DNA of 64,000 bases, taken from the NCBI RefSeq assembly GCF_000178375.1, contig NZ_ADNC01000007.1, forward strand, positions 1-64,000, written 5' to 3'. The DNA comes from Mycoplasmopsis alligatoris A21JP2 (GTDB lineage Bacteria; Bacillota_I; Bacilli_A; Mycoplasmatales; Metamycoplasmataceae). Position 1 is the stretch's first letter. Each line of letters opens with the position of its first letter. Shown here piece after piece: positions 20,927-33,244 of this stretch. Below the pieces are notes generated by a model that saw nothing but the letters and a program-made list of their open reading frames with translations, was not told the DNA's origin and searched no databases. A program made the translations under genes and the position numbers.

Positions 20927-21608
20927 GAAGTAGTTCTACTTCTTTTTTTGTTAAATATCTTCATTGACCAGGTTTTAATGTTTCATCTAGTTTTAAATTA
21001 TTAAATTCAATTCTTTTTAAAAATGTTACATTTAAGTAATGAGTTTTAAACATTCTTTTTACTTGGTGAAATTTTCCTTCTTTAATTGTTAAATAGCATT
21101 TATTGTCAGAAATTATTAGTAATTTAGAAGGCAATACTTTGTCGTTTTTATCTATAATAAAGCCATTTAAGAAAATTTCTACTAATGAAGTGGGAATCTT
21201 TTTATCAACTTCGACATAGTATTTTTTTTCAACATGATGTTTAGGAGAAAGGAGCTTGTGTGAAGATTCTGTATCATCACTAATTAGTAATAATCCTTCA
21301 GTATCTACATCTAAACGACCATATGCTATTAAATTCTTTCGTTTAGCATCGCTTACTAAATTAAATAAACTAGGATACAATTCGTCCTTATGTGAGGTTA
21401 TATAATTTTGTGGTTTGTTTAACATAATATAAACATATTCATCGGTGTTATAGGCTATTTGGTCAATTACTAATTTTTCTACTTTAAAGTTAATTGAATC
21501 ACTTGTTACTAAATTATCATTAATAAAAACCTTCTTTTCTTTTAGAAGTTTTTTAATTTGGCTACGAGTTAAATCAGTAACATTAGAGATAAATTTTTCG
21601 AGTTTCAT
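20916..21608 (-). CDS. RsuA/RluB-family rRNA pseudouridine synthase
   Basis: Converts a uridine of ribosomal RNA to pseudouridine. It has 230 aa: an N-terminal S4 RNA-binding domain (residues 1-~45, MKLEKFISNVTDLTRSQIKK), then the catalytic domain with the signature GRLDVDTEGLLL, whose second Asp is the conserved nucleophile of the RsuA/RluB/E/F group, and the HHVEKKYYVEV and EGKFHQVKRM motifs. A UGA Trp at 20961 extends the protein past an apparent stop to 20916. Which rRNA site is modified cannot be decided from sequence. Confidence 0.88.
20926..20949 (+). terminator. Terminator of the 20594 gene
   Basis: Hairpin AAGAAGTAG / CTACTTCTT followed by a T run. It lies inside the 3' end of the opposing pseudouridine synthase gene. 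Confidence 0.65.
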
Positions 21609-21626
21609 AGAATAATTTTATCAAAA

Positions 21627-21653
21627 AGATGCCTGCACTTAAGCAGACATCTT
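21627..21653 (-). terminator. Terminator of the pepF-opp operon
   Basis: Imperfect hairpin AAGATGcCTGC / GCAGacATCTT between the last operon gene (stop 21656) and the rRNA pseudouridine synthase start. Confidence 0.65.
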
Positions 21654-21655
21654 AT

Positions 21656-22108
21656 TTAAATTATGAAAGGTATTGTAATTAAAATAGCTATAAAAAATGT
21701 TATTAAGATAAAATATCATCCTAAATTCGATTTGTAAGTTTTAGCTTTTAATTCTTGCTCTTCAACTTTTTGTTTGGCTATTTTATGTGCTCTTAGTTCG
21801 GTTGGATTCATTTTTTTCATTCTTAATTCATCACTTCTTTCTTTAGAGTTTTTTCTACCTTCTTTAAAACGGCTAATTGAGTTTCTTAAAAAACCTCATT
21901 TAAACATTAAACATAATAAGTCAAGTAGAAATGTAACCATTAAAGAACTAAATAATGAATCAGAAAATTTTAATTTCGAATAAAAATGTGAAAGAGTTAA
22001 TATAATAGCAAATAATATCAAGAAGAAAAGAACTATAAAATAGGTATATTTGTATTTTAAACCAAATTTTACATAATCAATAATCCGAGAAATCCCAAAC
22101 TTTTTCAT
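21656..22108 (-). CDS. Hypothetical membrane protein coupled to oppF
   Basis: No family recognised. A 150-aa protein with two N-terminal hydrophobic segments (YFIVLFFLILFAII and SLFSSLMVTFLLDLLC), a long basic/acidic stretch with R-E-S-R-K-x-E-E patterns around residues 70-120, and a C-terminal hydrophobic helix ending IPFII. It is translationally coupled to oppF: its ATG shares the A of the oppF TAA. The location suggests an accessory role in the oligopeptide system or simple cotranscription; function unknown. Confidence 0.7.
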
Positions 22109-24573
22109 TAGTCTTTTTTAAGTCCTGTTGCTCTAAAGTGATCAGCTTTTAATCATTGATCAATTTGTTTGCTTGTTCCATAAACAAAGTGTTTTGGTTC
22201 AACTTCTTTTTGCTCAGGAACGTTTGGATAAACTTGTTCTTCTAAGTATGATAATTCAAATGAAACGTTTTGGAATTTTTCTGTTGCATTTGAAATTTTT
22301 GGAATAGCTTTAAATAAGTTGTTTGTGTAAGGGTGGATTGCTTTTTCATAGATTTTATTAGTATCTCCAGATTCAACAATTTTTCCTAAGTGCATTATTT
22401 GAACTTTATCAGCAACATATTCAATCATACTTAAGTCATGAGCTATAAAAACCATTCCGATATTTTTTTGTTTACATAAATCTTTAAGTAAGTTAACAAC
22501 TTGGGCTTGAATTGAAATATCTAAACTAGCTATTGGTTCATCAGCTACTATAACTTTAGGGTTAGTTATAAGCGCACGCGCAATAACAATTCTTTGTCTT
22601 TGCCCACCTGAAAATTCATGAGGGTAACGATAAGCAAATTGTTTTAATAAACCAACATCTTCAAGCGATTTATAAATAGTATTTTTAATAAATAATTTTT
22701 TAATTGAATTAACTGAAAAAATTCTAAACATTCTTTGCCCTGAAGCTGCAACTTTAGAATTGCTTAGATTTCTTAGTGCTAAATCAATTTCATGAATTCC
22801 TAATAATTTAGAAATATTATTTAAATCAGTATTTATATATTTTTTTTCTATGTCAAATGATTTGATCGAATCAAGTCTTTGTAGAACGTTTGTTTTGTAA
22901 ACATTTAATTCTATTTTTAATTGTTTATAAGTTTGAGTGTGCTCATTTTTTCTAAAGTATTTTACTAAACAGAATTTTTTGTAATTTCCGTTTTTATCAC
23001 TTAAACAAGCAATTTTGGCAGGATTAATATAACTTTGTTCGAAAAATTTAATGAATTTTTCATGCGTTTGTTTAAATCTTTTATCAAGTGCATCTAGTTT
23101 AATTTTGCACTCTTTAATCATTTGTCTTTTTGCTTCTACTTCACTTTCAAGTTGAGCAATTCTTACTTTGAATTTTTCAAGGAATTTTTCTAGTTCCTTA
23201 TTATGAACTACTTGTGCATCTAGTAATTTAGCTTTTGAAGCTCTTAACTGATCTTGATTGATTGCAGGCACTGAAGTATTTTTAAGTTCATTATTTAATT
23301 TTTCAATCTCTGAACTAGCTTTATTAATCAATTCTGAAAAATGTTTTTTTCTTGTATTTGAAAGTTTTAAAAATTTTGAAATATTAAATTTAAAGTCTTT
23401 TTTAGTGATTTCTGACATTAATTTAATAGATTCATATTTAGACTCATCAACTTTTAAATTTTTGTCATAAAACACTTTTAAGTATTCTTCAAGCTCATTT
23501 GCAAATTCTTTAACTTCTTCAAATGATAAATAGTTTAAAACTTTTTGTGATTCGTGAGTAGTAACTTTTGCTGCTCTTGAAACTATTTCTAGTTTTTTCG
23601 AGTGGAAATAATAGTTTAATTCTGTTGAACTTCAAGCATTATTCTTACGATATTTTGTATCATTTTTGTATACATCAATAAAGCTTTTAAAAGCATTTTT
23701 GTTGATAATAAGTAAATCTTTTTCTTCTTGTTTTAATTTTTTAAGTTCTTCTTTTTTAGTTTCTAAAAGTTCTTCTTTTTGAATATGTTCACGTGATTTT
23801 GTTGATAATTTTAAATTAAGTTCATATTCTTCTTTAGCTTTAACCAAGGCTTCTTCGTCAAAATCAAGATCGACTTTGAAACGATATTCATTTTGTTTTT
23901 TTTCAAAAAACTTAACAAGTTTATCAGTGTTTGTATAAAGTTTATTAATAACTGTTGAATTATCATTGTTTTTTTCTTCTAGATAACTATAATAAGCATT
24001 AAAATTATCGTCATTGCTTACTGAAGTACTAAATTCTAGAGCATCAAATTTCTTATTTCACTCTTGAATAAACTTTTGGTGTAAGTTTGTAATTAATGTT
24101 AAGTTTTCTAATTCTCATTTTTTAGCATGTTCTAAAAATGAGTAATGAAAGTTTTCTTGAATATCTCCTCAATCTTTTTTAATATCCTTAATTTTGTCAC
24201 TAATAACTCCATTAACAACTAAAGGTTCTTTTAAGATTGAAAATATTGTTTTTTGACCATTAAGTGATGCATGTGGATCTTGGAAAATCATTTGAATATT
24301 TTTATGCATAAATTTTTTTCTTGCACGAGTAATTCTTTTACCTGAAATTATTTTTCCATTAAGAGTAATAAATCCGTCAACATCATCATATAAACGTAAT
24401 AATGAACGACCGACTGTAGTTTTACCTGAACCACTTTCTCCAATAAGTCCAACTATTTCCCCTTCGTGGACATTAAATGAAATACCGTCAACAGCTTTAT
24501 TTATTGTTGAACGATTAATAAAATATTTTTTTAAGTTTTCAATACCTAAAACTACTTTTTTATCTGTTTTCAT
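22108..24573 (-). CDS. oppF: Oligopeptide ABC transporter ATP-binding protein OppF with large insertion
   Basis: One of two ATPase subunits energising oligopeptide import. It is 821 aa, much longer than the ~320 aa usual for OppF outside mollicutes. Walker A GESGSGKT is at residues 45-52 and the Q-loop at Gln98. The ABC signature FSGGQRQR (Ser655), Walker B VIVADEP and the H-loop IAHD come only after a ~500-residue, Lys/Glu-rich, probably coiled-coil insertion (about 125-620). Enlarged OppF proteins are known in mycoplasmas. ATG 24573 is chosen for its AAGAAGG SD rather than TTG 24597. The start overlaps oppD by 14 bp. Confidence 0.92.
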
Positions 24574-25621
24574 TAAATACCTTCTTAAAGATTGCAAGTC
24601 TTGTTTTTAACTCTTCCGTAAGTTCTACTTTTGGAGCATCCGGATGCAACAATCATGTTGCAGCAGAGTGGGTTGGGGAAATTTCAATAAGTGGTGGTTC
24701 TTTAACATAATCAATTTCTAAGGCATAATCATTTCTAGGAGCAAAAGGATCACCTAATGGTAAATTGGTCATATCTGGGGGAGTTCCTTTAATTGAATAA
24801 AGTCTATCTTCTTTATTTTCTGGAATAGCAGAAATTAAAGCTCAAGTATATGGATGTTTTGGTTCGGTAAAAATATCTTTTTTAGTACCACGTTCAACAA
24901 TTCTTCCAGCATACATAACATAAATATAATCACAGAATTTAGCAACAACAGAAATGTTGTGACTAATTAAAATAATTGCTATGTTCATTTTTACTCTTAT
25001 TTCTTCAAATAAGGCTAATACAGAAGCTTGAACAGTTGGATCAAGAGCAGTTGTAGGTTCATCAGCTATGATTAAATCTGGTTTTAAAGCTACAACCATT
25101 GTTATTACAACTCTTTGTTTCATTCCACCACTAAGTGTGTGTGGATACATATCAAAAATTAATTCAGCATTTCTTATTCCAAATTGTTTTAAAAGTCCAA
25201 CTAAATATGTTTTCTTTTCTTCTTTAGTTTTTTCTTTTCAATCATGATTTTTATTCAACGCATCTAAAAGTTGTTTTCCAATTTTACGAGTTGGATTAAG
25301 TGAGGTTAAAGGATCTTGAGGAATATAACCTATTTTGTGTCCTCTAACTTTTTGTCAATCCTTATTAGTTTTTAATTTGTTTAACTCAACATCACCAAGA
25401 GTCATTTTTTGAGCACTAATAAAAGTATTATCATTTATGTTTAAAAGAGCCTTAGAAGTAACTGATTTACCTGAACCACTTTCTCCAACTAGACCTACTA
25501 TTTCTCCTGGTTTAATTTCTAAATCGACACCTCTTACAATGGTGACAAATTTATCTTTTTTAATTTTAAATGAGACTTTTAAGTCTTTAACATTTAATAA
25601 TCATTTATTTACTTGTGACAT
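24560..25621 (-). CDS. oppD: Oligopeptide ABC transporter ATP-binding protein OppD
   Basis: ATPase partner of OppF, 353 aa. Walker A GESGSGKS, Q-loop GYIPQDPLTSLNP, signature LSGGMKQRV, Walker B LIIADEPTTALDP and the switch His in ISHN are all present in order. The C-terminal extension has the HPDAPKVEL type of motif seen in OppD/DppD. The start ATG 25621 has the SD AAGGAGAC. It overlaps oppF (start 24573) by 14 bp and follows oppC after 10 bp, in a tightly packed operon. Confidence 0.94.
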
Positions 25622-25631
25622 AAAAGTCTCC

Positions 25632-26951
25632 TTATTTTATTTTAATTACTTTTGGATCAAGTGCATCATGCACTCCGATTGCTACAAAGTGTAGCGAAAC
25701 TGAAATCGATAAAAGAATAAGCGATGGTAATAATAATATTCACACGTTGTTTATCGCTTCAGAAGTAGCATTAGATAATAATGCTCCTAAGTTAGCATCA
25801 TCTGATTTAAAGAATCCTAAAAATGCTAGAGATGACACTGACATAATTATGCTTGGTATTGAGTGTACATAATTAGTTGCAATTTTACCAATAATTGCTG
25901 GTAAAGCATGTTTGTAAATTAATCCTGGTTTTGAACGACCAATCGATTGAGAAGCTAAAATATATTCTTCGTCTTTTACTGTTATTATAAACATTCTTGT
26001 TGAACCAACACTTCCGGTTCAACCAACAAAAACTAAAGCGGTTCCAAGTGTTAAATCACTTGTACCAAATAGTGTTGCAAAGATTAATAATCAAATAAGT
26101 GTTGGAGGTGCAACGAAAATATCTATAAGTCTCATTATTACAGTATCAATTCATGTTCCAACATGGAATCCTAAGTAACTTCCTACTAAAACTCCAATTA
26201 GTGTTTGTAATGTGGCCACAATAATTGCAAGTCTAATTGCTTGTCAAGTACCAACTCATGAACTTGTTCAAATATCAGTTCCATTTTCGTTAGTCCCTAA
26301 AAATGTTTGCAAATTAATATCTGGGTTTAATTGTCTTAATTTAGCTACAGCAGCGGCAGTTTGTTCAAAAGTAGAGTTTTGAGCAACGCCTGAATTACTT
26401 AGTAAAATTGACATTGTATTTGCTTCATAAAAACGATAAGCATTAATTTCAAGATCTTTTGTAATAGGATCAACTTTAAAACCTATATTGTTTCCACCTA
26501 AAATTTCTTTAAAGATAAATCCACCATAATAGTTTGGATCATTTCATAGCTTAACGTTTCTTTGTCATGTAGGCAAGTCAACTAGTAAACTATATTTAAC
26601 AAATGAATCATATTTTGGTGGTAAGTGTTTAACAAAGATAGATGATCCACCTGTATAATCTGAACCATCTAGAAGTTTTAAATCTATTGATTCGTATATA
26701 GGTTTTACAGCATTATATTTAGCTGAGGCAGTAACAATTATTGATGTTAAAAGCACAATTAAGAATAGTACTAAACAACCCATTATTACTCAGTTTGTTG
26801 CAAAACGTTTAAAGATTTCCACAACCATTTTTTTAGGTTTTCCAGCAACGTTATTAAAATTTTGATCGTTTTGTGGAATATATTTTTTTAATGAACCTTC
26901 AACTAGCGAGTCAGAAAGGTCATATTTTTTATTAAATTCTTTTTTTGTCAT
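25632..26951 (-). CDS. oppC: Oligopeptide ABC transporter permease OppC
   Basis: Inner-membrane permease of the Opp importer, 439 aa. A cytosolic N-terminus of ~55 residues leads to TM1 (WVIMGCLVLFLIVLLTSII), a long extracytoplasmic loop, then the permease core with the EAA-type loop (KDEEYILASQSIGRS...IYKHALPAII) that contacts the ATPases. It is longer than typical OppC (~300 aa) because of the loop after TM1, as in other mycoplasmas. SD AAAGGG before the ATG; 14 bp from oppB. Confidence 0.92.
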
Positions 26952-26965
26952 ATTTCCCTTTCTTC

Positions 26966-28105
26966 CTATGCGCTAGGTGATTTAGCCAATTCAGCAAATT
27001 TCTTTCTTCTTATTTGAGTAGCTTTTAATTGTTTTACAATACTATGTTTTGAAGCTGCTGAGTATTTAATTCTAGGATCAAGAAAGGCAAATGATAGATC
27101 GACTAAAATTGCTGTAAAGACTCCTAAAATTGTAAAGAAGAATGTATTAAACATAATTAAGTTTATTTCTCCAGTAGGAAAAGCTGCGGCTATTATTTTT
27201 GATGAACCTGGAACTTTTCAATATGTTTCTATAACTATTCCCCCACTTAATAAACCAATATATGATGGAATAATCATCGCTGCTAAAGGTATAGAAATAT
27301 TTCTTAAAACGTATTTAAAGAAAATTTCTGCTTGACTTAAACCTTTAGATTTAGCTATTAAAACATAATTAGAAGTTAAAACTGTAATTACTTGGTTTCT
27401 TGTATATGTAATGTATCCACTTAATGAACCTAAAACAATTATAAATATAGGCGGTAATCAAGAAAGTAAAATTCTTCCTCATCCATCTGTAGCAATTGTT
27501 TGATCACTTGGAACATAGAAAATTGGCGGAATGTTTTGTGTCAATAATATCGAAATTAAAATTGGCGCAATAACAAACGATGGCAATGCTATAAAGAAAA
27601 GTGAGAAGGCATTTATAGCACTATCAAATATACTTCCTCTTTTATAACCAGCAAATATTCCTAATGAAATACCTAAAATAGCTGAAATTACAAACGATGG
27701 AAGAGTTATAATAACTGAATATCTTAAAAATCTAAAGAAGAAATCTGGAATATTTTTAGCTCCTGCTGCTTGTAATAAAGACTCGTTAAATGGTAACCCA
27801 AAAGGGGTTTTTTCATGAAAAATGTCATTTATCCAGTAACCAAATCTAATAATTGGATTTTCCTTAATAAAAGTTCATTTTCCACCTAAGTAGACGTCTG
27901 GATTGTCTACATCAGGAATTAAGTGAAAATTAATAGACTTAATAATAAATTCACGTTCAGCATCAGGTCTTGCAGTACCTGTTTCTAAAAACTGTGTTGC
28001 AAATGTATTAGTACTAAATTGTGCTACTAAAATGTAAACTACTAAAATAATAATAAAAATTGTTAGTATTGCAAAGCCTATTCTTTGTAAAATGTACTTA
28101 ATCAT
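26966..28105 (-). CDS. oppB: Oligopeptide ABC transporter permease OppB
   Basis: Second permease subunit, 379 aa. It begins MIKYILQRIGFAILTIFIIILVVYIL, the characteristic OppB/DppB N-terminus, and ends with a conserved LVDLSFAFLDPRIKY segment. Six or so membrane helices are apparent, with the EAA loop in the middle. SD AAGGAAA precedes ATG 28105. It lies 63 bp after oppA; this gap contains a hairpin. Confidence 0.93.
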
Positions 28106-28129
28106 TTTTTCCTTTCATAATTAATAGAA

Positions 28130-28153
28130 ACAACTAACCAGGGCATGGTTAAT
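28130..28153 (-). promoter_or_regulatory. Intercistronic hairpin between oppA and oppB
   Basis: Ten-bp stem with one mismatch (CAACTAACCA against TGGTTAATTG on the plus strand) and a 4-nt loop. No T run follows, so it is more likely an mRNA stabiliser or attenuator giving higher oppA expression than a full terminator. Confidence 0.5.
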
Positions 28154-28168
28154 TGTTTAATGTTTTTA

Positions 28169-31018
28169 CTAAACTACCTTGTAATCAGCATAAGAAGTAA
28201 ATCTATCGTATGCTACAGGTCTTACGTAGTTAGGGTTAACAACTACTTCAGTGAATAATTCACTTAATGATGTATGTGATTGGTTTAGAGAAACTCCATA
28301 GAAGTTACCGATTTCCTTTGCCAATTGGATTAATTCATCATTTGTATTAGAAATTTGGTATTTTAATCAGAATTGAGCTGATAAGAAGTAACCATCTTCT
28401 TTGTCATATAATTTTTCATCTTCTTTTGTTAAATCTACTAATTTACCAGTTTTTTCATCAATTTTATTTCTTCCTAAAGCATGTCCTAAATTATCCATAT
28501 CAGCTTGATCTAATGTATATCATTTCTCAAATGGTACTGATAATTTTTTACCTTTTAGTTCAGTTTGAAGTGCTTTAGCAGCTCTTACCATTGCTGGATA
28601 AGCAGCAAATTTAGCTTCTACATCTGGTTTAGTTGCAATTAAAGCAAATGTTGCAAATAATTCTGATTGTCATGATGAAGCATCAAATCCTCCACCAAGT
28701 CCTTCATAGTCGTAACCTCAACCTAATAAGTTAAATGCAGTTTTACCTGATTGTCACTTAACGTCAAAGTCATCTCTATTATTTATTTTTGTAAATGTAA
28801 ATTTCAATCTTGGATCTAATTCACCATAAACTCTACTTAATAATAAGTTTGCAGCATTTTCGAATTTTTGATCAACTGCTAAAAATCTAGCTGGGAATGT
28901 AATTTCTACATTTTTACCAGCAAATTGTTTATTTTCTTCATAAAACTTGTCTAAAAGCTTTTTCATTTCTGCTTTTACTTCAGCAAAAGCTGCAGATTTT
29001 AATTTATCATTTGCTCCAGCATTAACAGCTGTTTCTTCTGATTTTCTTAAATCTAATTCATCGTTATTAGCGTATGAACCAAGTTTTACTTTTTTTCCTG
29101 TTTCATCTACAGCAAAGTAATTATTGATTACTTCTAGAGCATCACGAGGTGTTTTATATTTTGCAGATTCTTGATCTTTACCATTAATTTTAGCTTCTGT
29201 TGCATAACCAAAGTTTCATGGTCTTGTTGGAATACCGGTTGTAATTTGTGTTGCAAATCCGGCTCAGTTAGTTGCAAGTGATAAAAGCGTTCTAAATGCT
29301 CTACCTCTACCTGCTGCTGTATATTCTAAAAGATTTTTTTCTGTTCCTTTAGCCATTTTACTTAAATCATCAACGTTAAATAATAATTTAGCAGCAACTT
29401 CATTAATCATAGGTTGTGCATTAGCTAATTTTTCATTAACTGCTGGTCTAGGCACAAGTGCTCATCCTGAACGATTTGTGTATGATGAAGTGTTTTTGTC
29501 TTGGATATATGTTAATCCAAAGTTTACAGGATCTCTTTTTATAAGATCTTGGTTAGCTGGTTCTTGTCTTGAAAACGAAATTACTGAAACGTCTCCTGAT
29601 CTATAAGCATTAAATTCGTTTGATGCAAATTGTTTTGCATCAGCTGCTGTTTGTTGGTATCATTCTTGTAATTCTAATAAAGATTTAGGATCTTCAGCAT
29701 ATTCTTTATCTCAATAATTTTTATTTAATTTTGCTGATCAGTATCTTTGTGTTCCATTAAATGGTTGTCCTAAAAACTTACCTGCAAATAAAGTATTTTT
29801 TGTTGTCATACCATATCAGTAGTATCCAGCATCTTTAACTAAACCTTTTGTTTTTTGCAATTCTGCATGAACGCTATTAAAGTCAACATTTGCCTTATCT
29901 GATTGTAATCCTTTTGCATCACCATATCCTTTTTTAATATATTGACTAGGCGCTGCTACTCACTCATATGAATCTGTAACATTGTTTAAGAATAAATCTC
30001 ATTTTTGTACTTGTCCTTCAGTACCTTGGAATGTTACATATTCTCTATTATCTTTTGTTGAAACAAATTGGTCTCTTGCTTTAACTTTAGAAGCATCAAC
30101 TCCATATAATCCTAATAAATATTCATTAGCATATGTTCTACCTTCTGCTAATCAACCAGGATAATCTACTAATTTTTTAGATGCTGCATCTTGTTCTTTA
30201 GATCCACCGTTTTCACGTCTAAATTCTTGACCATATAGTTGTGATCTCATGTATCCTATATAAATATCATCTGCTACAACTCTTGTTCCTGAATCTTTTC
30301 CATCATATGTAGATCAAACAACATCTTTTCTCATTCTGAATTTAATATTTTTTGTTGTCTTAAGTGCTTCATTAAATTCTTTAGAGTTAATTGATTTAGG
30401 GTCTTTTGATAATAATCTAACATATGGGTTAGCAAAGTATCCTTTAGCATCTGGTTGTTCTTCTAAATGATCAACAGCATCCGATTCATAAACAGTTTCT
30501 TTACCGCTAGCATCAACTAAAATTAATGCATCAGCTAAGTCTAATTTATATTTTCAAACAGCTGGTCTTAAAACGTATTTATTTGTAACAACTAAACCTT
30601 CGGCAGAAGTTGTACTGTTTGTTGCTATGGCTGCTTCACCATAGTTTTCAACCATTAATAATCTTGATGTAGTTGCATCTTTTAAAGGAATTTGGAAAGA
30701 TCCATATGAAGATGACATATCTCAAGGTAGTCCAGCTGGTTTAAATTCAGCATTTATTTCTCTTTTATAAATTCTATTTTTAGCTAATTTATCAAGATTT
30801 CCTAATCCTTTAACAGTACTTTTCTGTGGATTTAAAATATTTGATAAAACTTTATTTGTTTCTGCATGTGGGTTAGCTTTTTCTGGATCAACAGTTGTTA
30901 TTGAATCTGTAGTACCTGAGCTTGTTTTACCTCCGCCACATGATACAACTGCTGCTACAGTTCCAGCACTTAATAAACTTAATGCTGAAAGGGTTAATAT
31001 TTTTATATTTTTTTTCAT
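28169..31018 (-). CDS. oppA: Oligopeptide-binding lipoprotein OppA
   Basis: Substrate-binding component of the Opp importer, 949 aa, anchored by lipid. Signal peptide MKKNIKILTLSALSLLSAG... with lipobox VVSC (Cys27). Mycoplasma OppA proteins are unusually large (~900-1000 aa) and in M. hominis also act as cytoadhesin and ecto-ATPase; whether this one does is not visible. I identify it by size, lipobox and position directly upstream of oppB-C-D-F. Many UGA Trp codons interrupt the apparent frames. The SD AAGGAAAAG overlaps the pepF stop codon region. Confidence 0.88.
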
Positions 31019-31027
31019 TTCTTTTCC

Positions 31028-32878
31028 TTATTTTGTTTTTTTACTTTTTTTCATAAATAATTTGTTACCTAGTTTTATTCATTCTTCAACTAAGCCTTCT
31101 AGATAGTTAAATCCGTATTGATAAAAACTATCATCATTTAAATCTATACCGATACTTTTTAAGATCTCTAGTGGATAATCTGAACATCCAGAACTTAAAA
31201 ATTTATCTATATAAACTTGTAGATATTTTTGTCCTTCATTTTTATATTTTTCATAAAAGTACGAGGCACTTAATTGACCTATGGCATACTTATAAACATA
31301 AAAACCGTAATAATAATGAGGCACATAAATCGATCCAAATTGATCAATTTCATTGTATTTTAATTGTTTTTTACTTGTTGAGTATTTCTTTTGATTTTCA
31401 AAATAAATTTTACTAATTGAATCTCAACTATTGGCTGGTTTTCCTTCTTCAATGGCTTTGTACAAGTCATATTCGTAATTAGCTCATTCAATTTGTCTTC
31501 AAACTGTTCCTATAAATCCACTAATAATTGTGTCTAAAATTTTAAACTTTAATTTATCATTATCAGAATGTTTTAGCATGTAATCAAATAACATTGATTC
31601 ATTAAAAATTGATGCAATTTCAGCTAGAAAAATTGGATATTGACTAAGCTCTAAAGGTTGCCTTGTGTCTGAATAATATGAATGTAATGAATGTCCTAAT
31701 TCATGTGCTAGAGTTTCAACTGATGATAAGTCTCCATTAAAATTCATTAAAATATATTTTTTATCTAGTCCATAACTACCACCAATTGAATAAGCACCAC
31801 TGCGTTTAGAATTAACACACATAAAGTCAATTCATGACTCATTCATCGCTTTAGTAATTTGCTCAGAATATTCTTTACCAAATGGCAATAATGCCTTTGT
31901 AACAAGCTCTTTTGCTTCTTCAACACTATAATCACTTTTAACATTAACTAGTTCTCTAGATGAATCTCACTTATTAAATTTTTCTTTAAATTTAGCCTCA
32001 TAAAATTTCTTGTGATAAGCTCTGTATTTAGTTAAAATATGTTTTCTTTTTGATACTTGATCAAATAAGTTTAATAAAGATTGATTAGTCATTTTATCAT
32101 TTGACGTTAACATCTGCACCGTTGAATCATATTTTCTAACTTTTGCTTCAGTTACTAATTCATTAAAATGTTGATATAAAACGCTAGATAAAGAAGCTTT
32201 GTGTTTTAAATATGCTTTAGCATGATTTAAATAAGTATTTTTTCTTACTAATCCATCTGAATGTTTCATTAAAGAAACTCGATTAGCTCTTGTTAGTTTT
32301 AATTTCTTACCTTTTGAAATTTTAACATAACCATAATCAAGTTCACTATTGCTTAAAATGCTAAAAATTTGATATGGAGAAGGATTTCCAATGCTTGTTT
32401 TAATAACATACTCTTCTACTTCGTCACTTAATTTATGCTTAAAGTTTTCAATATTGTCTTCAATAAAACGTTTATAGTTTTTTAACCTTGAATCTTCTTT
32501 TCATACTTTCATTTTTTCAATATGTTTAAAAAACCTATTGTTTTCACTACCAAGTTTTTTGGCTAATTCAGAATTTAATAATTCTCATTTTTGCTCATAC
32601 GCTAATCATTTAGCATCAACTAAATTAGTATTTAAATTGTTTGAAATGTAGTTAGAAATCCGGAATTCAAGTTTTGTTACTTTGTTTGCTAATTTTAAAC
32701 TTTCTAAATACTTTTCTAACGTTTCATACTTAAAATCTTTATTTAATATTTGTTCATTAACAAGCTCTTCATATTCCTTTAATAAATCATCAAGACTCTT
32801 ACCTTCTAAAATGGCTTCTAGATCTCATTTATATTTTTTAGGTACATCTTCATATTTTTGATACTGTTTAATTTTCAA
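31028..32878 (-). CDS. pepF: Oligoendopeptidase F (M3 family)
   Basis: Cytosolic zinc metallopeptidase that degrades imported oligopeptides, 616 aa as usual for PepF. The zinc site HELGH is at residues 392-396 within [13 protein letters not shown], with the third ligand region [10 protein letters not shown] downstream. The start is TTG at 32878, supported by the SD GGAGG six bases upstream; no ATG gives a comparable start. It is the first gene of the pepF-oppABCDF operon, an apt pairing of uptake and digestion, and is preceded at only 22 bp by a strong intrinsic terminator. Confidence 0.93.
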
Positions 32879-32899
32879 GTCGCCTCCTTATTTAAATTA

Positions 32900-32940
32900 A
32901 AAAAAGTTTTGTGGTATTGCTGCTTAGCACCACAAAACTT
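32900..32940 (-). terminator. Strong intrinsic terminator directly upstream of pepF
   Basis: Twelve-bp perfect stem AAGTTTTGTGGT / ACCACAAAACTT with a 13-nt loop, followed on the minus strand by seven T. It ends only ~22 bp before the pepF start, with no room for another promoter. Confidence 0.85.
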
Positions 32941-33244
32941 ATTTATAAATATAAAAATAAGATTGTAATACTATAGCACCAATGGACTTAGTCCAGAGAA
33001 TAAGAAACTTTTATGTTTTCTTATCAATTAAAATAAATGCCTTTATTTTAATTTCGGCTTTTATACCCTTTCAATAATCTCAAAGCGTGCCCGCTAAATT
33101 GTTTACTATTGTTAAAAGCTCCTCTATAGTTTTTTTAATTTTACTTTTAACAATTTAATAAATAATGGCTACAGTTTTTAATCTGCAGCCAAGTTTATAT
33201 ATTGTAAAAGTATAAATTTTATAATATGTAAATCAAGGCCATGA

